A stretch of 64,000 nucleotides of DNA from Microplitis mediator (GCF_029852145.1 NC_079976.1:17505117-17569116); one strand, 5' to 3'; positions 1-13,033 are shown, counted from the stretch's first letter. Translations and numbers: made by a program. The notes: generated by a model from the sequence alone, not told the origin.

Positions 1-3000
1 CATCAAAGGGGCCTTGTGCCAGAGTTACTCATCTCCATCCTGGTAGTGATGGTCTTACCAGAGTCGTCACTGCCAAGACTGCCACCTCAACATTCACCAG
101 ACCAGTCACTAAGCTAGAACTGTTACCCATCTCAACCGCCAAGGAAGATTCCTATCTCTAATCACCTCATCAGTGTCTTCTCCAACGAGTTGGCGAAGGC
201 GGGAAGAATGTTCGAATCTCCCACGCTTGCGTTTCTCGTCGCTGCTCTGAGGCCGGTTAAATAGAGTTGCGTCGGCGCGATATCATGCGCAGGCAGCTCC
301 ACCGGTCCCATTCTCATCTCAAGCACCGCCCACTCATCCAAGTGGGGATGAATAAGAAGGCGAAGCCATCTTTATCTCACCTCACCGCGTGTTACCACGT
401 TTAATACTTTTCTCTCAATATTCATACAGAAATTACCAGTGCAGGGTACATGGTGTATATAAATAAAATAGATAATTAATTTATTAATATAATAAGACTA
501 AAATAAGTGTTAAAAAATATTTATTTTAATATCAAATCATCAAAACCTCAATCCCGCCAATTAAGCGTCCCAGCATCTCACATTCTCACTTAAATTTGAG
601 TTTAAATTTAATTAAAATATTTAAGTAGTTAAAACAAATAACATTAAAAATAATACTCTGAATACGTAATATGATGATTTAAAAATGAGAAATATTTGTA
701 TTTAATTTTTTAATTGCATTTTTTTTTACTAATGTATTAATTATTATGAACTTAATCAACACAAAAAATGAACTGTTACCTGAATTGAAAATCATAAATA
801 CTTTATTATAAATATAATTGTTTTATTACAAGGACAGAACAAGAATTTAAACTTTGACATCTAAATAGTTTCGTGTTTAATTTTTTAAGTTTTTTGTAAA
901 GTTGTTAAGTCGTGAAATTCTATGGTTTTAACAAACTTTATTGTAAATTTTACTAATTGTAACGGATTATTTTTTATTAACGGATAAATGTTATTCGCAA
1001 TTTTCAGCTTACCTATATGTTGTGAACTTATTTTGGTTAGAAAATAATAAAAATTTATTTTGATGAAATAGATACATTTTCACACGAAATCACTTAAAAT
1101 TATTACACTAATTGTTGATGAATCACTCATACTTTATTTTCGTATATCTTCTTAAAAATAAATAATTAAATTAAATTATTTGTTATTGCACTAGAATAAA
1201 TTTGACGCTGTTCACCTGCTGCTGCCATGAAAATAACACGGACCCAATACTTGAACATGTAACGCTATGTCGTTCAAGTTTTGGGTACCAGTTTGAACAG
1301 TGGGAGGTATAGTTAGACGCTAAAATTTAATATAAAAATTTTAGTTTATGTCTTTGCAAAAAATATATAGTATTGAGAAAAGACTATTTCATTGGGTGGT
1401 ATAATTTTTTTTTACTTAAAATGATGATATACCGTTTTTTTTACCGATTGTTCGGCTTACGGTATAGTGTCTTTTTCATGAAAAAAATAGCATCTATCGG
1501 CTATTCTCGATACGTCAACTTTAAAGTTAAAAAATATATAATTTTTTTGAGTTCTAATAGAAAAAACTTACAGTAATCAATTACTATATCATCGAGTAAT
1601 TATAACATGAGCATATTACTCATAATATATATACGGATTTTGTATAACAACAATTCTAAAAGTCTGTTCAACTACTGGTCCCATTTTTAGAAGTGCTCAA
1701 GTACTGGGTACTTTACCGTAATATACTATTTAAGGGGGGGGGGGTAGGGTTTTGAAATTATTTAAAAAAAGTTTTTTTTAAATTTTTTTTCTGAATGAAC
1801 AATATGTCAAGAATATTGTGTACAAATTTTAAATCAATCCGAGTAAAACTAACGTAGTTACAGCGTTTCAAATGACCGGCCGATATATCTGATTCTTATA
1901 CCTGCCCGACCTGCCCCTACATACCCCTAGTAGAAATCAGCTGCAATTTTCTTTGTTCTTCTGAATCCCTTTCTCCGGCTGTATGTCTTTCAAAGGATGT
2001 AAACTGATGACTCAATATAAGTATAAAAATTCATATTCTTTGATTGATAGTTTATTTCACATTTTCACGAATAAAAAACTTTAAATGGATTTTCCCAAAA
2101 ACGTTATTTTTAAAGTCCGTGAACATCATAACTCAAAATGTACTGAACCGATCCCTTTGAAAATTTGAACGTTACTTCTTTACATAAATCAGCAAGTAAC
2201 TACGAAGAGTTTTTTTCTGTTTTTCATTTTTTTCTATTTTTTAATTACAAATTAACCGCGATTTTTTTAGCTAAAATCGCGTTTTTCACTTCCAAGTGCT
2301 GCAAAAAATCGAAACAAAACTCTTCGTGGTTACCTCGAGAAATACATCAACTTTAAAATGCATATCAATTTTTTTTTTTCCGATGATCCGGTAACGAGTT
2401 ATGATGTTCACCGCAAAACGACTTTTTTTCGAGGCGCCTCCGGAAATTCAACGTCACCAGCTAATTAATCAATATTTTTCGTTGAAAATTTGTTCTGATA
2501 TTCTTTAAAAGTTGTACAATAATATGTGATTAAGTTTAATGAAAATATATTACTCATCTCGCCGGGAAAAAATCACAAAAATATGCTTGTTTTTCGCCTT
2601 TAAAACTCTACCCCCCCCCCTCAATGTCCATCGCCGTAATTATACGATGTGAGGTTTTAAAGAGATCTTTCAATGATTGTCTAGATTTTCTACGATAGTA
2701 CTAATGGTTTATGACAATGAGATTAGGAGTCGTTAAATGTATATATGTAATATTTGTTAATGAGTATTGTGCGACTATATATATTCTTGAATTAACAATA
2801 CTAGTTTGGAAAATGCCAATTTTTTCGTTTGGTTCGAAAAGTTTCGGGATTCTTAAATCGAGATTTATTCATGCTTGTTTCAGAGGTACGTATTGTTCCC
2901 ACAATCAATCGAACTCTGAAACCATGTAACAGATTTACTTGGGTAAAGTACAAATTTCGAAATGTATTTAATTCTCAATGTTCATTTAATCTGTAACCTT

Positions 3001-3616
3001 AAATTTTCTATTATTGAAAATGTAGTCATTAAAAAAAAATACTATTCAAATTTTCAGCATAAATAATTTTCTTTTTTTTGTAATAAAAAGATGATTTTTT
3101 TCCAATAAAATTATTGATTTAGAAGTTTATATATGAATTTCTAAATCAAAAAATAGTATGAGTAACTATTGCATTCAACAATTTTCGTTTAACTCCCAAT
3201 TGATATAAATTGTAAGTAATTTTTTCTAAATTCTATATCGCAACGAAATTACGACTACGTTGTCCTTTTTTCAATTAAAATTAAAATTTTTTTTTAATTG
3301 ATTAATAAAATTTAAATATGGTTATGACAGGTGAAAGTCATTACATATTTTTAAAAAGTGGGGGGAGGGGTAACTGTCTAAAAATGCCCTTAATTGCGTA
3401 AGTAAGTGATTCTAAACGATACAAATGAAGAAACAAATAGCAAAATTTACTTCGCGAGATAAGAATGACAATTAGTAATCATTAAATATTTAAAAATTTA
3501 CAATGTTGAAAAAAAAAATTAAGTGTTAATAATTTTAATAAGGGACAATTAGCATATCCAAGTCATGCTTTATAAACGGGTAGATAAAACTTATGTTGAC
3601 TTATTGGATAAGATTA
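1..3616. other. AT-rich intergenic repeat debris, no gene seen
   Basis: No open frame here looks like a protein. Bases 1-430 are less AT-rich than the rest and may be an old element fragment. Two weak inverted pairs are visible. One runs from about 1231 to 1715, with related ends around acccaatacttgaac and its complement. The other is a G-run at about 1734-1755 facing a C-run at about 2607-2625, with matching flanks. The stretch 3240-3390 resembles the reverse complement of 51113-51260, so it is a dispersed repeat. All of this is read by eye. Confidence 0.5.
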
Positions 3617-5355
3617 TTAAGCAAAAGGTGCAAACTGTCTTTCTGGAACGCCTCCTTGGTCATCTTCTGAGCTTCTCTTGGGTGTAATGAATCCTGTTTT
3701 GCGAAGAGCTGCCTCAGTCATGACCACTTGACCTTCTTCAAGAGTAATATCAGTGCTGTTGTGTACTATGAGGAAAGAGATTCCTTCTGTAATCAGAAAA
3801 TAAAAAAAAAAAATTAGTGGCAATTCTATTCACCGTTTTTTTTTTATCATCAAGGTTACAGCAACGTTACAATATATCTAAAGGTCAGAATAAACAAAGT
3901 ACTGGACATTCCATTGATTGACTGAAAGTTAAATGATTATAGAAAATAACAAATACTTACTTGAATCAACGGAGCTTTCACACAAAACTTTACGGTACAC
4001 GCCTTTGGTCATCTTCGGATTCTCCACGTAATTGGCAATTTGGACCTTCAGCCGATTATTACCGTTGATGATTACACCACTACCGTATGTACTACCGTAT
4101 GATGTAACTGGATTGAACGGAAGTTTAAGCCATCCTAAGACATCTAAATAAAACATACAGGGAAGGAAATTAATAATATATTCATAGAAAATATAAAATA
4201 ACAATATCAATAGTATAAATACTTACACATCTTCTTCTTATAATTTGGAGCATTGATCAAAGATACTGTTTCGACAGGACTATCATCGACGACTTCGTCA
4301 AAGAGTTCTTTCATGATTTCAATTGTAGATGAATTATTCAAAGTTAACTCCAAGGGCCCAATACATTCATACGGGTTGTTAAAAGAGATATTTCCTGGAG
4401 CAGTTTTTCTACGGCTAATTTTAATAATCTGTAACATAAATAAATTATAGATACAATTAAATATAGATACAAAAAAATAAAACAATGTTTATGTACATAT
4501 TATTTTAGCCAGTAATTTTAGATGCTTCAAGAGATTTGTAGATTAAAAATTAATGATTGTAAAACCTGCTTGAATTAATTTTTTAACTAAATTTTTTAGT
4601 TAAAAAATGAAATTAAAAAATTCGCAGAATTTGTTAAACAATAACTTTAAAATTGATTTTAAAAAACTAATGAAACACAAGTGAAATTGAAATTAAATTT
4701 AAGGTTAGATTCATGTACTCATTCATGTACGAATTATTGAATTTGAAACTTACTGTTCGGTCACGAATTTTAGCTGAATAGTCGATAGCCATTGGCCCCC
4801 AGAACAGGACGCGCACCTTGCTGGAACTGCCATTGCTGACAATAATCTTATAAAGAGGTGTTGTAAGTGTGCTTCCTTTTGATACTGGTACTCTCTTAGT
4901 GCCCTCGATTTTGTCCACAAATCCAATGAGCTCCCTGAAATCAGCACATATAAATGAAATATGATGACTATTTTCATAATATTTGTTTCAATTTTATTAT
5001 TGAGACCGTTATTTCCAACAAACATTGTTGACTTGATTTAGAAAAAGTAGTCTTTCAATACGCACTTAATTATGACACTGAATTTACAAAAGACTGATAT
5101 TTTTCAAATTTCATCGATGAATGTATAGTTATAACCTAATTATTAGAACAAATTGCTTATGTAGCAACGGGAAAAAAATTATAAAAGCAATATATTTATA
5201 ACTGTACATTTATCAAAATAATTAAAAAAAAAATGGTTATGGTTAATTCAATATTTGTGAGGAAATACTTACACAGTATTGTCATTGGGAACCCAATTGG
5301 TAATCTCATCATCCACGGTAAATGTGTCTAATAACGCTTGAATACGGGCAGCCAT
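3617..5355 (-). CDS. RPA70-like OB-fold single-stranded DNA-binding protein, five exons
   Basis: Exons on the minus strand are 5355-5273, 4934-4754, 4428-4227, 4143-3961 and 3786-3617. Every junction has GT(AAGT) and AG, phases match throughout, and the join is 819 nt, giving 272 residues. The ATG is at 5355-5353 and the stop TAA at 3619-3617. Exons 2-3 read like the first DNA-binding OB domain of replication protein A 70: an ELIGFVDKI strand, a VRVLFWG strand, then IIKISR and ELTLNNSSTIEI, which match the RPA linker pattern of a strand followed by (E)LTLN.. before the next OB fold. The protein is far shorter than RPA70 (about 600 residues) and no zinc ribbon is seen. It would bind single-stranded DNA in replication or repair. 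It lies 1.5 kb from, and divergent to, the broken DNA polymerase B, so it could be a domesticated element gene or a host RPA paralogue; neither is proven. Intactness is seen; function is inferred from family resemblance. Confidence 0.72.
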
Positions 5356-6837
5356 TTTGGTTTCTATTATACTTGAGCGCAAAATTTAATTATACGTCCT
5401 GCCTGCTTGTCCGGTCCGGAAAAGAACGCCTGTAGTATGTGGAGAAGTAAATTGGACGTAGAGAAATAGTGGGGGCTTATATATATGTCGGAGATAAAAT
5501 AATACTTGGGTTTTTCCTGAGACTTGGGAAAGTCCCAACTATATTGAGTTTGTTTTTAGACAATAAAAACTTAGTAAAAATATTTTACAATTTAATCCGC
5601 TTAAGATTTTGCTAGTTTTCATATTTACGTTTATGACGGTAGACTTAAGTCGAAGAAGCCCGTCTGGGCATCCAACGTAGACACGATCGAGAGATAGCAA
5701 TATTTTCGGTATAATGAGTTTTTAAACATATGGAAGTAATTGTACGAGTTTGTAAGATTACCTGAGATATAGTTTTGGTCGAGTCGGGGACTCAAGAATA
5801 TTGGGTACAGAGAGTTAGTTCTAATTGAGCAAAGGAACGGACGACATTGCTATCCGACCGATCGTGTATTCGATTCGATTTTAATTTTACCGCCGTATAC
5901 ATTTTACAACAGCAACTAGAATCTTTTCAATAGTTGTTATTCTCTAGTAAACTAATCGCTTGTAATAATTTGTGGATTTAATATTGTGTAATATTTGATA
6001 TTTTGTAATCTTTGATATTTTCTCGGATACTTTAATATTGTGTAGTTGTCCGATACTGATATTATTGCTTGTAATCTTATTGTTTAGTGTATGCTATATT
6101 TGTGAGTAGTAATTACCTGTGTGTTTTCGTTAAATTGTTTAATAAATAAGATGAGTGGCAAAGATAACGACGTAGACCCGGGTCTCATTAATACCTCAAC
6201 TGGTAATTCGACATATATATTATAACGCACCCTATGAGAAGTCAAATAATGCGACTAAACGAAAATGTAGATGTCTCTACTGCGAAATTTCACGACAATA
6301 GTAATAATGCACTTATCATATATGCCTAACAGTCACTTTAGCTTGAAATTGACGCTAATTTTGATGTTAAAATTACCTGAAATTTGCTGCCCGACCTTGC
6401 CGACAATTTTACAGCAAAAGTTAAAACAACAATTTGCGGTTCATTTTTCATCAAGTTAAAGGTAACTTTTTACGAAAAAAAAATATTGCCTAAATTTAAG
6501 AATTAAATACAAGAGAATACATCATAAATCATAATACCAAAATTCACAGTAAATTTTTAATGAACGTACATACACTCTTCTTGCAGTCAAATTTAACCGC
6601 TTTCAGATACTCAATGACGCCGGCGTTAAGCGTCAGCATAAAATTGCGCCTTAAAACTAAACTTAAATATATATAATATAAATATAAATAAAGTATATTG
6701 TATGCTTATGATATATTACAATGACGTTTCGGGTATATTTTTGTGTCGTTTATGTATACTATATTTTGTTTCAAACAATCAGATGACGAATAGTTTGTGC
6801 CACATATTTTTCATGCTTATTATAGAATAGGATAGAC
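5356..6837. other. Intergenic region between RPA-like gene and polymerase pseudogene
   Basis: This is a mostly AT-rich stretch. The part next to 5355 would hold the RPA-like promoter. A short reading frame starting with ATG at 6151 (MSGKDNDVDPGL...) ends after about 25 codons and may be the start of a lost gag-like frame or an exon; nothing supports it further. No gene is called. Confidence 0.4.
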
Positions 6838-8669
6838 ATTCCCAAAAGAAAAAGATCAAATTTTGAAATTCAAAAACTATCAATACAAAGACACTGTACC
6901 TTTTGTTGTGTATGCAGACTTGGAATGTACACTAGAAAAAACCCCAGGGGATGATGAAACTCAGAAGCATGTTCCAGACAGTGTAGCATTCCATCAGCAT
7001 TGCAGTTATGATAATAAATTATCTAAATTTGAATTAAATCGTTCAAAATTTTGTATTGGGTGGTTTATTTTAAAGTTGGAAAAATTAGCTATTGAATATG
7101 AAGGATATTTAAAAAATCCTATACCAATGAAACCACTCACTAAACAGCAGCAAGAGGCACATGATCAGGCAACTGTTTGTCATATTTGCGAAAAAATAAT
7201 TACAACAAATACCGACAAGTGTTATGATCATTGTCATTTCACTGGTAATTATCGCGGCCCAGCACATATATCTTGTAATGTTAATTATCCCAAGTCTCAT
7301 GTTATTCCTGTTGTCTTTCACAATTTATCCGGTTATGATTCACATTTTTTAATTAAAAGTCTAGCTACATTAATTAAAGGCGATGTAACTTTGCTACCAA
7401 TTAATAAAGAAAAATATATATCATTCACAAAATCAATAGAAAATACTTCAGTGACATTACGTTTCATTAACTCATTCAGATTTATGGCATCCAGCCTTGA
7501 AAAATTAGCTTCATATCTTGGTGATGATGAAAAGCTTATAACGAAACTTCACTATCCTCACCCAGAACAATTTAAATTAGTTACACGCAAAGGTATATTT
7601 CCTTATGAATATATTTCCAGCATTGATAAACTTAATGACAAACAATTGCCTGATCAAGTATCATTTTTTTCAAAATTAACAAATGAAAGTGTCTCTGATG
7701 AGGATTATTTCTTTGCTCAGCTAGTCTGGAACAAATTTAACATCAACACACTAGGAGAGTACTCAGATTTATATCTTAAAACTGATGTACTTCTTCTAGC
7801 AGATGTCTTTGAAAATTTTAGACGTAGCTGCTTTGAAACTTATAATCTAGATCCATTACACTACTATACTGCCCCCGGTCTGTCTAATGATGCAATGCTA
7901 AAATACACTGGTGTGGAACTTCAGCTTTTAACTGATCCTGAAATGGTTCTTTTTATTGAAAAAGGCATCAGGGGTGGGGTATCTCAGTGTACAAACCGAT
8001 ATGCTGCTGCTAATAATCGGTACATGGGTGAAGACTTTGATCCAAGCAAAGCTGAATCTTACTTGATGTATTATGATGTAAATAATTTATATGGTGCAGC
8101 AATGAGTATGTCACTGCCGATGGGTTCATTTGAGTGAGTGGAAAATTTTAATGATGATGTAAATAAATTTTTAAATGATAATGATGATGTAGGACACATT
8201 TTAGAAGTAGACTTAAGTTATCCTGAAGACTTACATGAACTTCACAAAGACTTGCCCTTGTGTCCTGAGCACTTTGTTCCGCCAGGATCCAAACACTCAA
8301 AATTATCAACAACTTTGTATGATAAAAAAATTATATAATACATTATAAAAATTTAAAACAATGTCTTGATTTAGGATTAAAGTTGACAAAAGTCCACAGA
8401 GTACTGCAGTTCAAACAATCGCCATGGCTCAAATCATATATTGATAAAAATACTGACTGTAGAAAATTAGCAAAAAACGAATTTGAAAAAAATTTTTACA
8501 AACTGATGAACAACGCTGTATTTGGTAAGACTATGGAAAATGTAAGAAAGCATAAAGATGTATAATTAAAAACCGAATGGGAGGGTAGATATGGCGTCAA
8601 AGAATTGATATGTAAGCCAAATTTCCATAGTCTTACCATGTTTGACAAAGATATGGTAATTATTGAGAT

Positions 8670-9370
8670 TGTAAAATATTAACTTAAAAACTACATTAAA
8701 TATTTAGTTTGCTGGATCGGGATGATGAAAGAAATAAAAATTCACTTATTTGGTGTATTGTCCATATTTAATAAAAATAAATCACAGATAATAGCGTAGA
8801 GTACAAGAGTCGATCACGAGTGTTATTAGAGCACTTATTGAACATTATTCGATTGCATTTGAGTTTAATTGAGTTTTATATAAATTGCATGGCACCGTAC
8901 ACATGAACATTATATTATATACATATAGAGCGTAGTTGAAGATCGAGTTTGTTGAGTTTAATGAATACGAGTTTATAAATTTACACGGCACCATACACGT
9001 GAATTAATTTATACAAAAGAGCGCAATAAAGGGTAAATTATTAACAATTAATGATTTACAAATATCATCAATAGTTCGAGTATACATTTTTGTCACAATT
9101 AATTTTGATACGCGACATTGAGAACGAGTAAGAGCCGAGTATGAACTTAATAGATGCTTAGCGAGCCGAGTCTGAACGTATAATAATTACTTTGCAGTCA
9201 CAAATAAAATTTGATATTGATTTTTGAGATTAAGATTACTGGATGACTGAATGATGACATCAGTCACACCAGTTGACATCATGTACGAGTAAATAATTAA
9301 TTGATGAGTAATGAAAGTGAATGTAAATTAAGAATAATTATTTGTGGCTGCAAAGTCACGTGATTGCGAG

Positions 9371-9422
<52 letters not shown>

Positions 9423-9777
9423 GCATGTTAATTTGACACGCGGTCACCACAGCAATGAGCACCGAGTTTATATATGAAAAACCGGATATAATTAAAGAAT
9501 ATAGATGATAACAAATACATGGTGTATCAGCGAGTTACAATTAGAATGATGTACTTGATAGTGTAGAGTAATTAACACGATGTAATTGAATTACAATAAA
9601 AACTGGTAGCACGTGGTGTTCTATCACAAGTGTTGTAGAGTAATGCCAGTTGCCGCGTGGCTGGCTATCGAGTTGAAATTCCGAGTATCAGAGGGCGCTT
9701 CGATAGCAGCACCTCTGGTATAGTAGAGCGTAGAGTTGTCAAGTGTTCTGGCGCGAACATTTGAAATTTACGCAACA
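8670..9777. mobile_element. Solo LTR inserted in DNA polymerase B (TSD GAGAT)
   Basis: The 1108-bp insertion begins TGTAAAAT and ends CGCAACA, so it has TG...CA ends. It is flanked by identical GAGAT at 8665-8669 and 9778-9782. The polymerase reading frame stops matching at the first GAGAT and resumes exactly at the second. There is no coding sequence, only AT-rich DNA with a (TA)n run at about 9369-9418. This is the signature of recombination between the two LTRs of a retrotransposon that made 5-bp duplications (Ty1/copia, BEL/Pao or gypsy). Strand and family cannot be told from the sequence alone. Confidence 0.82.
9369..9418. repeat. (TA)n microsatellite
   Basis: About 25 TA units lie inside the solo LTR. 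Other (TA)n runs are at about 10722-10745, 17325-17342, 17475-17515, 46540-46572, 53488-53530 and 62715-62742. Confidence 0.9.
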
Positions 9778-10458
9778 GAGATGAAGAAAGTAAAAGTCTG
9801 TTTCAATAAACCTATCTATGTGGGCTTTTGCATTTTAGATTTATCTAAAACTTTTATTTATGATTTTCATTATAATTATGTAAAAAAGAACTTTAAAAAT
9901 GATGAGTCCAAATTAATGTATACTGACACCGACAGTCTCATCTATCATTTTACTGTACCGGATATCTACAAAATCATCAAGCGTGATATCTCAAAGTTCG
10001 ACACCTCTGACTATCCCGAAGATAATGTTTATAATATGCCATTAGCTAATAAGAAAGTCCTGGGTCTAATGGAGGATGAAAATAATGGTGAAATCATGAC
10101 TGAATTCACTGGACTCAGGGCTAAATTATATGCATTCAAGACTTATAAGAACAAAAGAGCTAAAAAGCGGGCAAAGGGTGTCAAGGGTCCTACTTTGAGA
10201 ACGATCACGTTTGATGATTTCAAGCAATGTCTTGAAAATCATGTTACATTAACTAAGAAACAATACTTGATAAAATCAAACAAACATGATGTAAAAACAA
10301 TTTTTCAAAATAAAATTGCATTGAGCTGGGCTGATGATAAGCGCCAGCTCATTGACAGCAGCCACGATACCCTACCATGGGGCTATAAAAAAAATGTAGA
10401 TGATGATGATGAGATAATAATTAAAAAAAAGAAAACTAATGTAAATAGTTGCAAATAA

Positions 10459-10718
10459 AAATGTTTATATTATTTCTAATTTTTTTGTAAAATTAGTTAA
10501 TAAGTAAAAGATTTAATTAATTTAGATAACTTTCTGTAAGTATTATCATCAATTAAACAATAATAATTATTATTTATATGCATTTGGGGATGTTAAAATG
10601 CTAAGAGATTGGTTTGTAAATATTTAATAAAAAAATTTTTAATTTAAAATATTAATTTTTGAATTTTTTATTTTTAACCTATAATAGACTAAGTTAATTA
10701 TAATTTATAAAATTAAGC

Positions 10719-10751
<33 letters not shown>

Positions 10752-11814
10752 TTAAACAATCATAATTATTCTATTTAATATATTTTTAAGTTTGAAAGAA
10801 AATTGTTTGATTTAAAGCAAAAAAAAAAATATTTGTCAGGTATGTATGGTTTTGAATTTGAAATTTTTACCGCCATAAGTATAATTCTTATTTATTTTTT
10901 TAATATGTTGATTAATTTTTAATATATTTTTAAGTTTGAATAGAAATCGTTTAATTGATTTGAAGAAAAAAAATCTTTATCAGGTAAGTGTAATTTTTGA
11001 ATTTTTACTTCCATAAGTTTAATATATTCAAATTCAAAAATTCTACCGCCATTATCGATCACTAGTATTGATGTGTGATATTAGTCTATCTCGGTAGAGG
11101 TCGCCTCGGTAGATATAACTTTTCCCGCGCGTAAATAACAATCAATTTTTATTCAATATATGATTGATTGATTCTTAAAAATAATGCTCAATATTGTATC
11201 AGGACATGTATTCAATTGTATTTTTGGTATAAAGTGCATCAAAAAATATTTACTATCATTTTTGACGTCATAACTTGCCGGTGACAGCACAACTACGTCA
11301 TAGTGTAATGGACCAATCAGGACTCAAGTTTTTAGGCGTCATGCATTATCATTGGTTGTTCAAACTAGACAAAAAATTAATTACTCTGAGAGATACAAAT
11401 CTCTCAAGTTAAATCTCAAAAAAGTCTCAACGTGCATTGGTGTTGGCTGCAGATTTTTGTATGTATTGTTTTTTATCAATTAAAAATATATTATTTTAAC
11501 TAATAAATATCTATTATATAATAAATAAATAAATATGTGAATAAATCAGTGTAAAAGTAAAATATTAACATATTAAAATTAATATATTGTTGTGCAACGT
11601 GACGCTAGTGTAGACGCATATTTAATTATTTATTAATTAAATCAAAAGACTTTCATTTATTAATTGAAACTTATATATTTCTCAAATAATTATATATTTA
11701 TTTATTAATTGAAACTTATATATTGCTCAAATAATTATATAATTATTTATTAATTAAAAGATATATTATTATTTAGTAAACAACGTTTTAATGGAAAATT
11801 ATTTTCTTGTTTCA
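10459..11814 (+). promoter_or_regulatory. Non-coding arm segment with likely promoter of the spliced unknown gene
   Basis: The 1.36 kb between polymerase and spliced gene hold no protein. Around 11263-11355 there is a cluster of promoter-like elements: TGACGTCA (CRE/ATF palindrome) at 11263-11270, a second TACGTCA near 11294-11300, a CCAAT box in gaccaatcag at 11313-11317, and an inverted CCAAT (attgg) at 11351-11355. A splice donor-like GTATGT follows at about 11458, and an acceptor ttgtttcag ends at 11815. A spliced 5' UTR is therefore plausible. The same block recurs in reverse near 25900-26000. Motifs are seen; promoter use is inferred. Confidence 0.4.
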
Positions 11815-11994
11815 GTAAAAAGATATGAAAAGTATAAACAATAACAATAGCAAGAATAAAAAAGGTATGCACAAATGAAATTTATGTCTATTCATAACAT
11901 TATCAACTTTTATTATTGTCAAATAATAGTTTTACATTGTTATGATTTTTTAATTAATAATATATTTTTTCTTTATAATTCTAGAGTTTTTACA

Positions 11995-12349
11995 ATGGGA
12001 AATATATTAGGATATGAGATGATTCTACCAAATGATTGGTTAAATGTAGATCGGCAACTAATGATGAGTCAAATAATTCAACAGTTAGGTGCGTTGATTC
12101 AAGGAGGTGAAGAATTCGCAGATTCAATTATAAGTATCAATAATACTACCACCATACTGACAATCAGCCACAAAGAATTTGCATGGTGGTTCAAAATTCC
12201 TGGTGATGTTGAACCATCTCGATGGAATTACACATTTACTGGTGATCTTTTGATGTCCATGTTTCCTGATCTTGAGGGGCCATACCGTCAACAATTAAAT
12301 CAGTTGAGGTTATTGATGCCAGGTAAGATTATTGCTTTAAATTCTTTCC

Positions 12350-12438
<89 letters not shown>

Positions 12439-12829
12439 GATTATTGCAGTGTATCCCTCAATGGGATCAATGATGCATTATGGTGCTTTGGTACCCAGAA
12501 AATGGATGGTGAATCGTACAACAGCAGGGTTGAGCCACCTTATCAGCTTACAATTGAATCAATTTGTAGACACAGAGAAAGATTTTGATGGAGTTAATGT
12601 AGTTATTGATGGTATTGCTACACAATTATCTATTAGTAACCAGTGCTTAACCTGGTCATTCTTAAAGCCAGGAGATGCTGCACCCAACCCAGTTAACTAT
12701 CAAATTGTTGACAATTGGGTTGCTGGGTTATACCGATACATGATCAACTACCACTTGCAAAGACATGTAATGATGGGCTTAATTGACCTGGTCCAGGCTC
12801 TTAGTGATGAGGATGAAGGATTTGTATAA
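11995..12829 (+). CDS. Unknown spliced gene, left copy (235 residues, two coding exons)
   Basis: Coding exons are 11995-12322 (ATG GGA AAT...) and 12450-12829 (stop TAA). The intron, 12323-12449, has donor CAG|GTAAGA and acceptor TTATTGCAG and contains the (TAT)n microsatellite. Phases agree and the join is 708 nt. An upstream non-coding intron is likely, with donor aaag|gtatgc at 11864/11865 and acceptor ttctag ending at 11984. Its upstream exon has a short overlapping ATG frame. The protein has no family I recognise. It is non-repetitive, with no clear signal peptide or membrane segment, and is rich in Trp/Met/Gln patches (FAWWFKIPGD, LTWSFLKPGD). Those two patches look like an internal repeat: each is a Trp-bearing strand followed by xPGD and a segment ending YxxxGxL/YxIVDN. 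It lies just 3' of the polymerase C-terminus in both palindrome arms, so it probably belongs to the same virus-like element. Both copies are intact, which suggests recent origin or selection. Confidence 0.7.
12350..12438 (+). repeat. (TAT)n microsatellite in intron of unknown gene, left copy
   Basis: About 29-30 perfect TAT units lie between donor and acceptor. This is the uninterrupted counterpart of the site that in the right arm carries two R4/Dong-like elements. Confidence 0.95.
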
Positions 12830-13033
12830 GGAACAGATAATGAATGATTTACTAAAATGATATTTTATTTTATTTTTCTTTTGTGGAGATGATAATTTAT
12901 TATAAGCACACATAAAGTTAATTTGTTTGCTTGCTATTTAGTTTAATTTTATTATATTTCAATTATTAATAATTATTAGTTGTAATTTTTTTATTATTTA
13001 TCAAAATAGTTAATTTAATCTCTCTCTTTTTGT

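Larger units (their letters stand above)
6838..10458 (+). pseudogene. Protein-primed-type family B DNA polymerase with endonuclease VII-like insert, broken (left copy)
   Basis: Replicative polymerase of the Polinton/adintovirus-like group found in arthropod genomes. Visible in order: exonuclease I motif (YADLE, about 6911); an endonuclease VII-like Cys/His block with CHIC and DHCHFTGNYRGPAH (about 7175-7285); ExoII (NLSGYDSHF, about 7320); ExoIII (YLKTD, about 7770); palm motif A (YDVNNLYG, about 8070-8095); motif B (FEKNFYKLMNNAVFGKT, about 8486-8535); motif C (YTDTDS, about 9919); and a basic KKRAKG stretch. Lesions: the N-terminal third is missing; in-frame TGA at 8135-8137; a one-base loss in the A-run near 8325; in-frame TAA at 8563-8565; and a solo LTR at 8670-9777, across which the frame is preserved. 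The apparent start at 6863 is not an ATG; homology begins at the rearrangement edge near 6838. From 9884 onward the sequence belongs to the left palindrome arm. It was once a DNA-replication gene of an integrated virus-like element and is now dead. Confidence 0.85.

Noticed and set aside
1373..2929. Short frames in the first 3 kb
   Set aside because: Composition is that of AT-rich noise and no motif or splice structure supports them.
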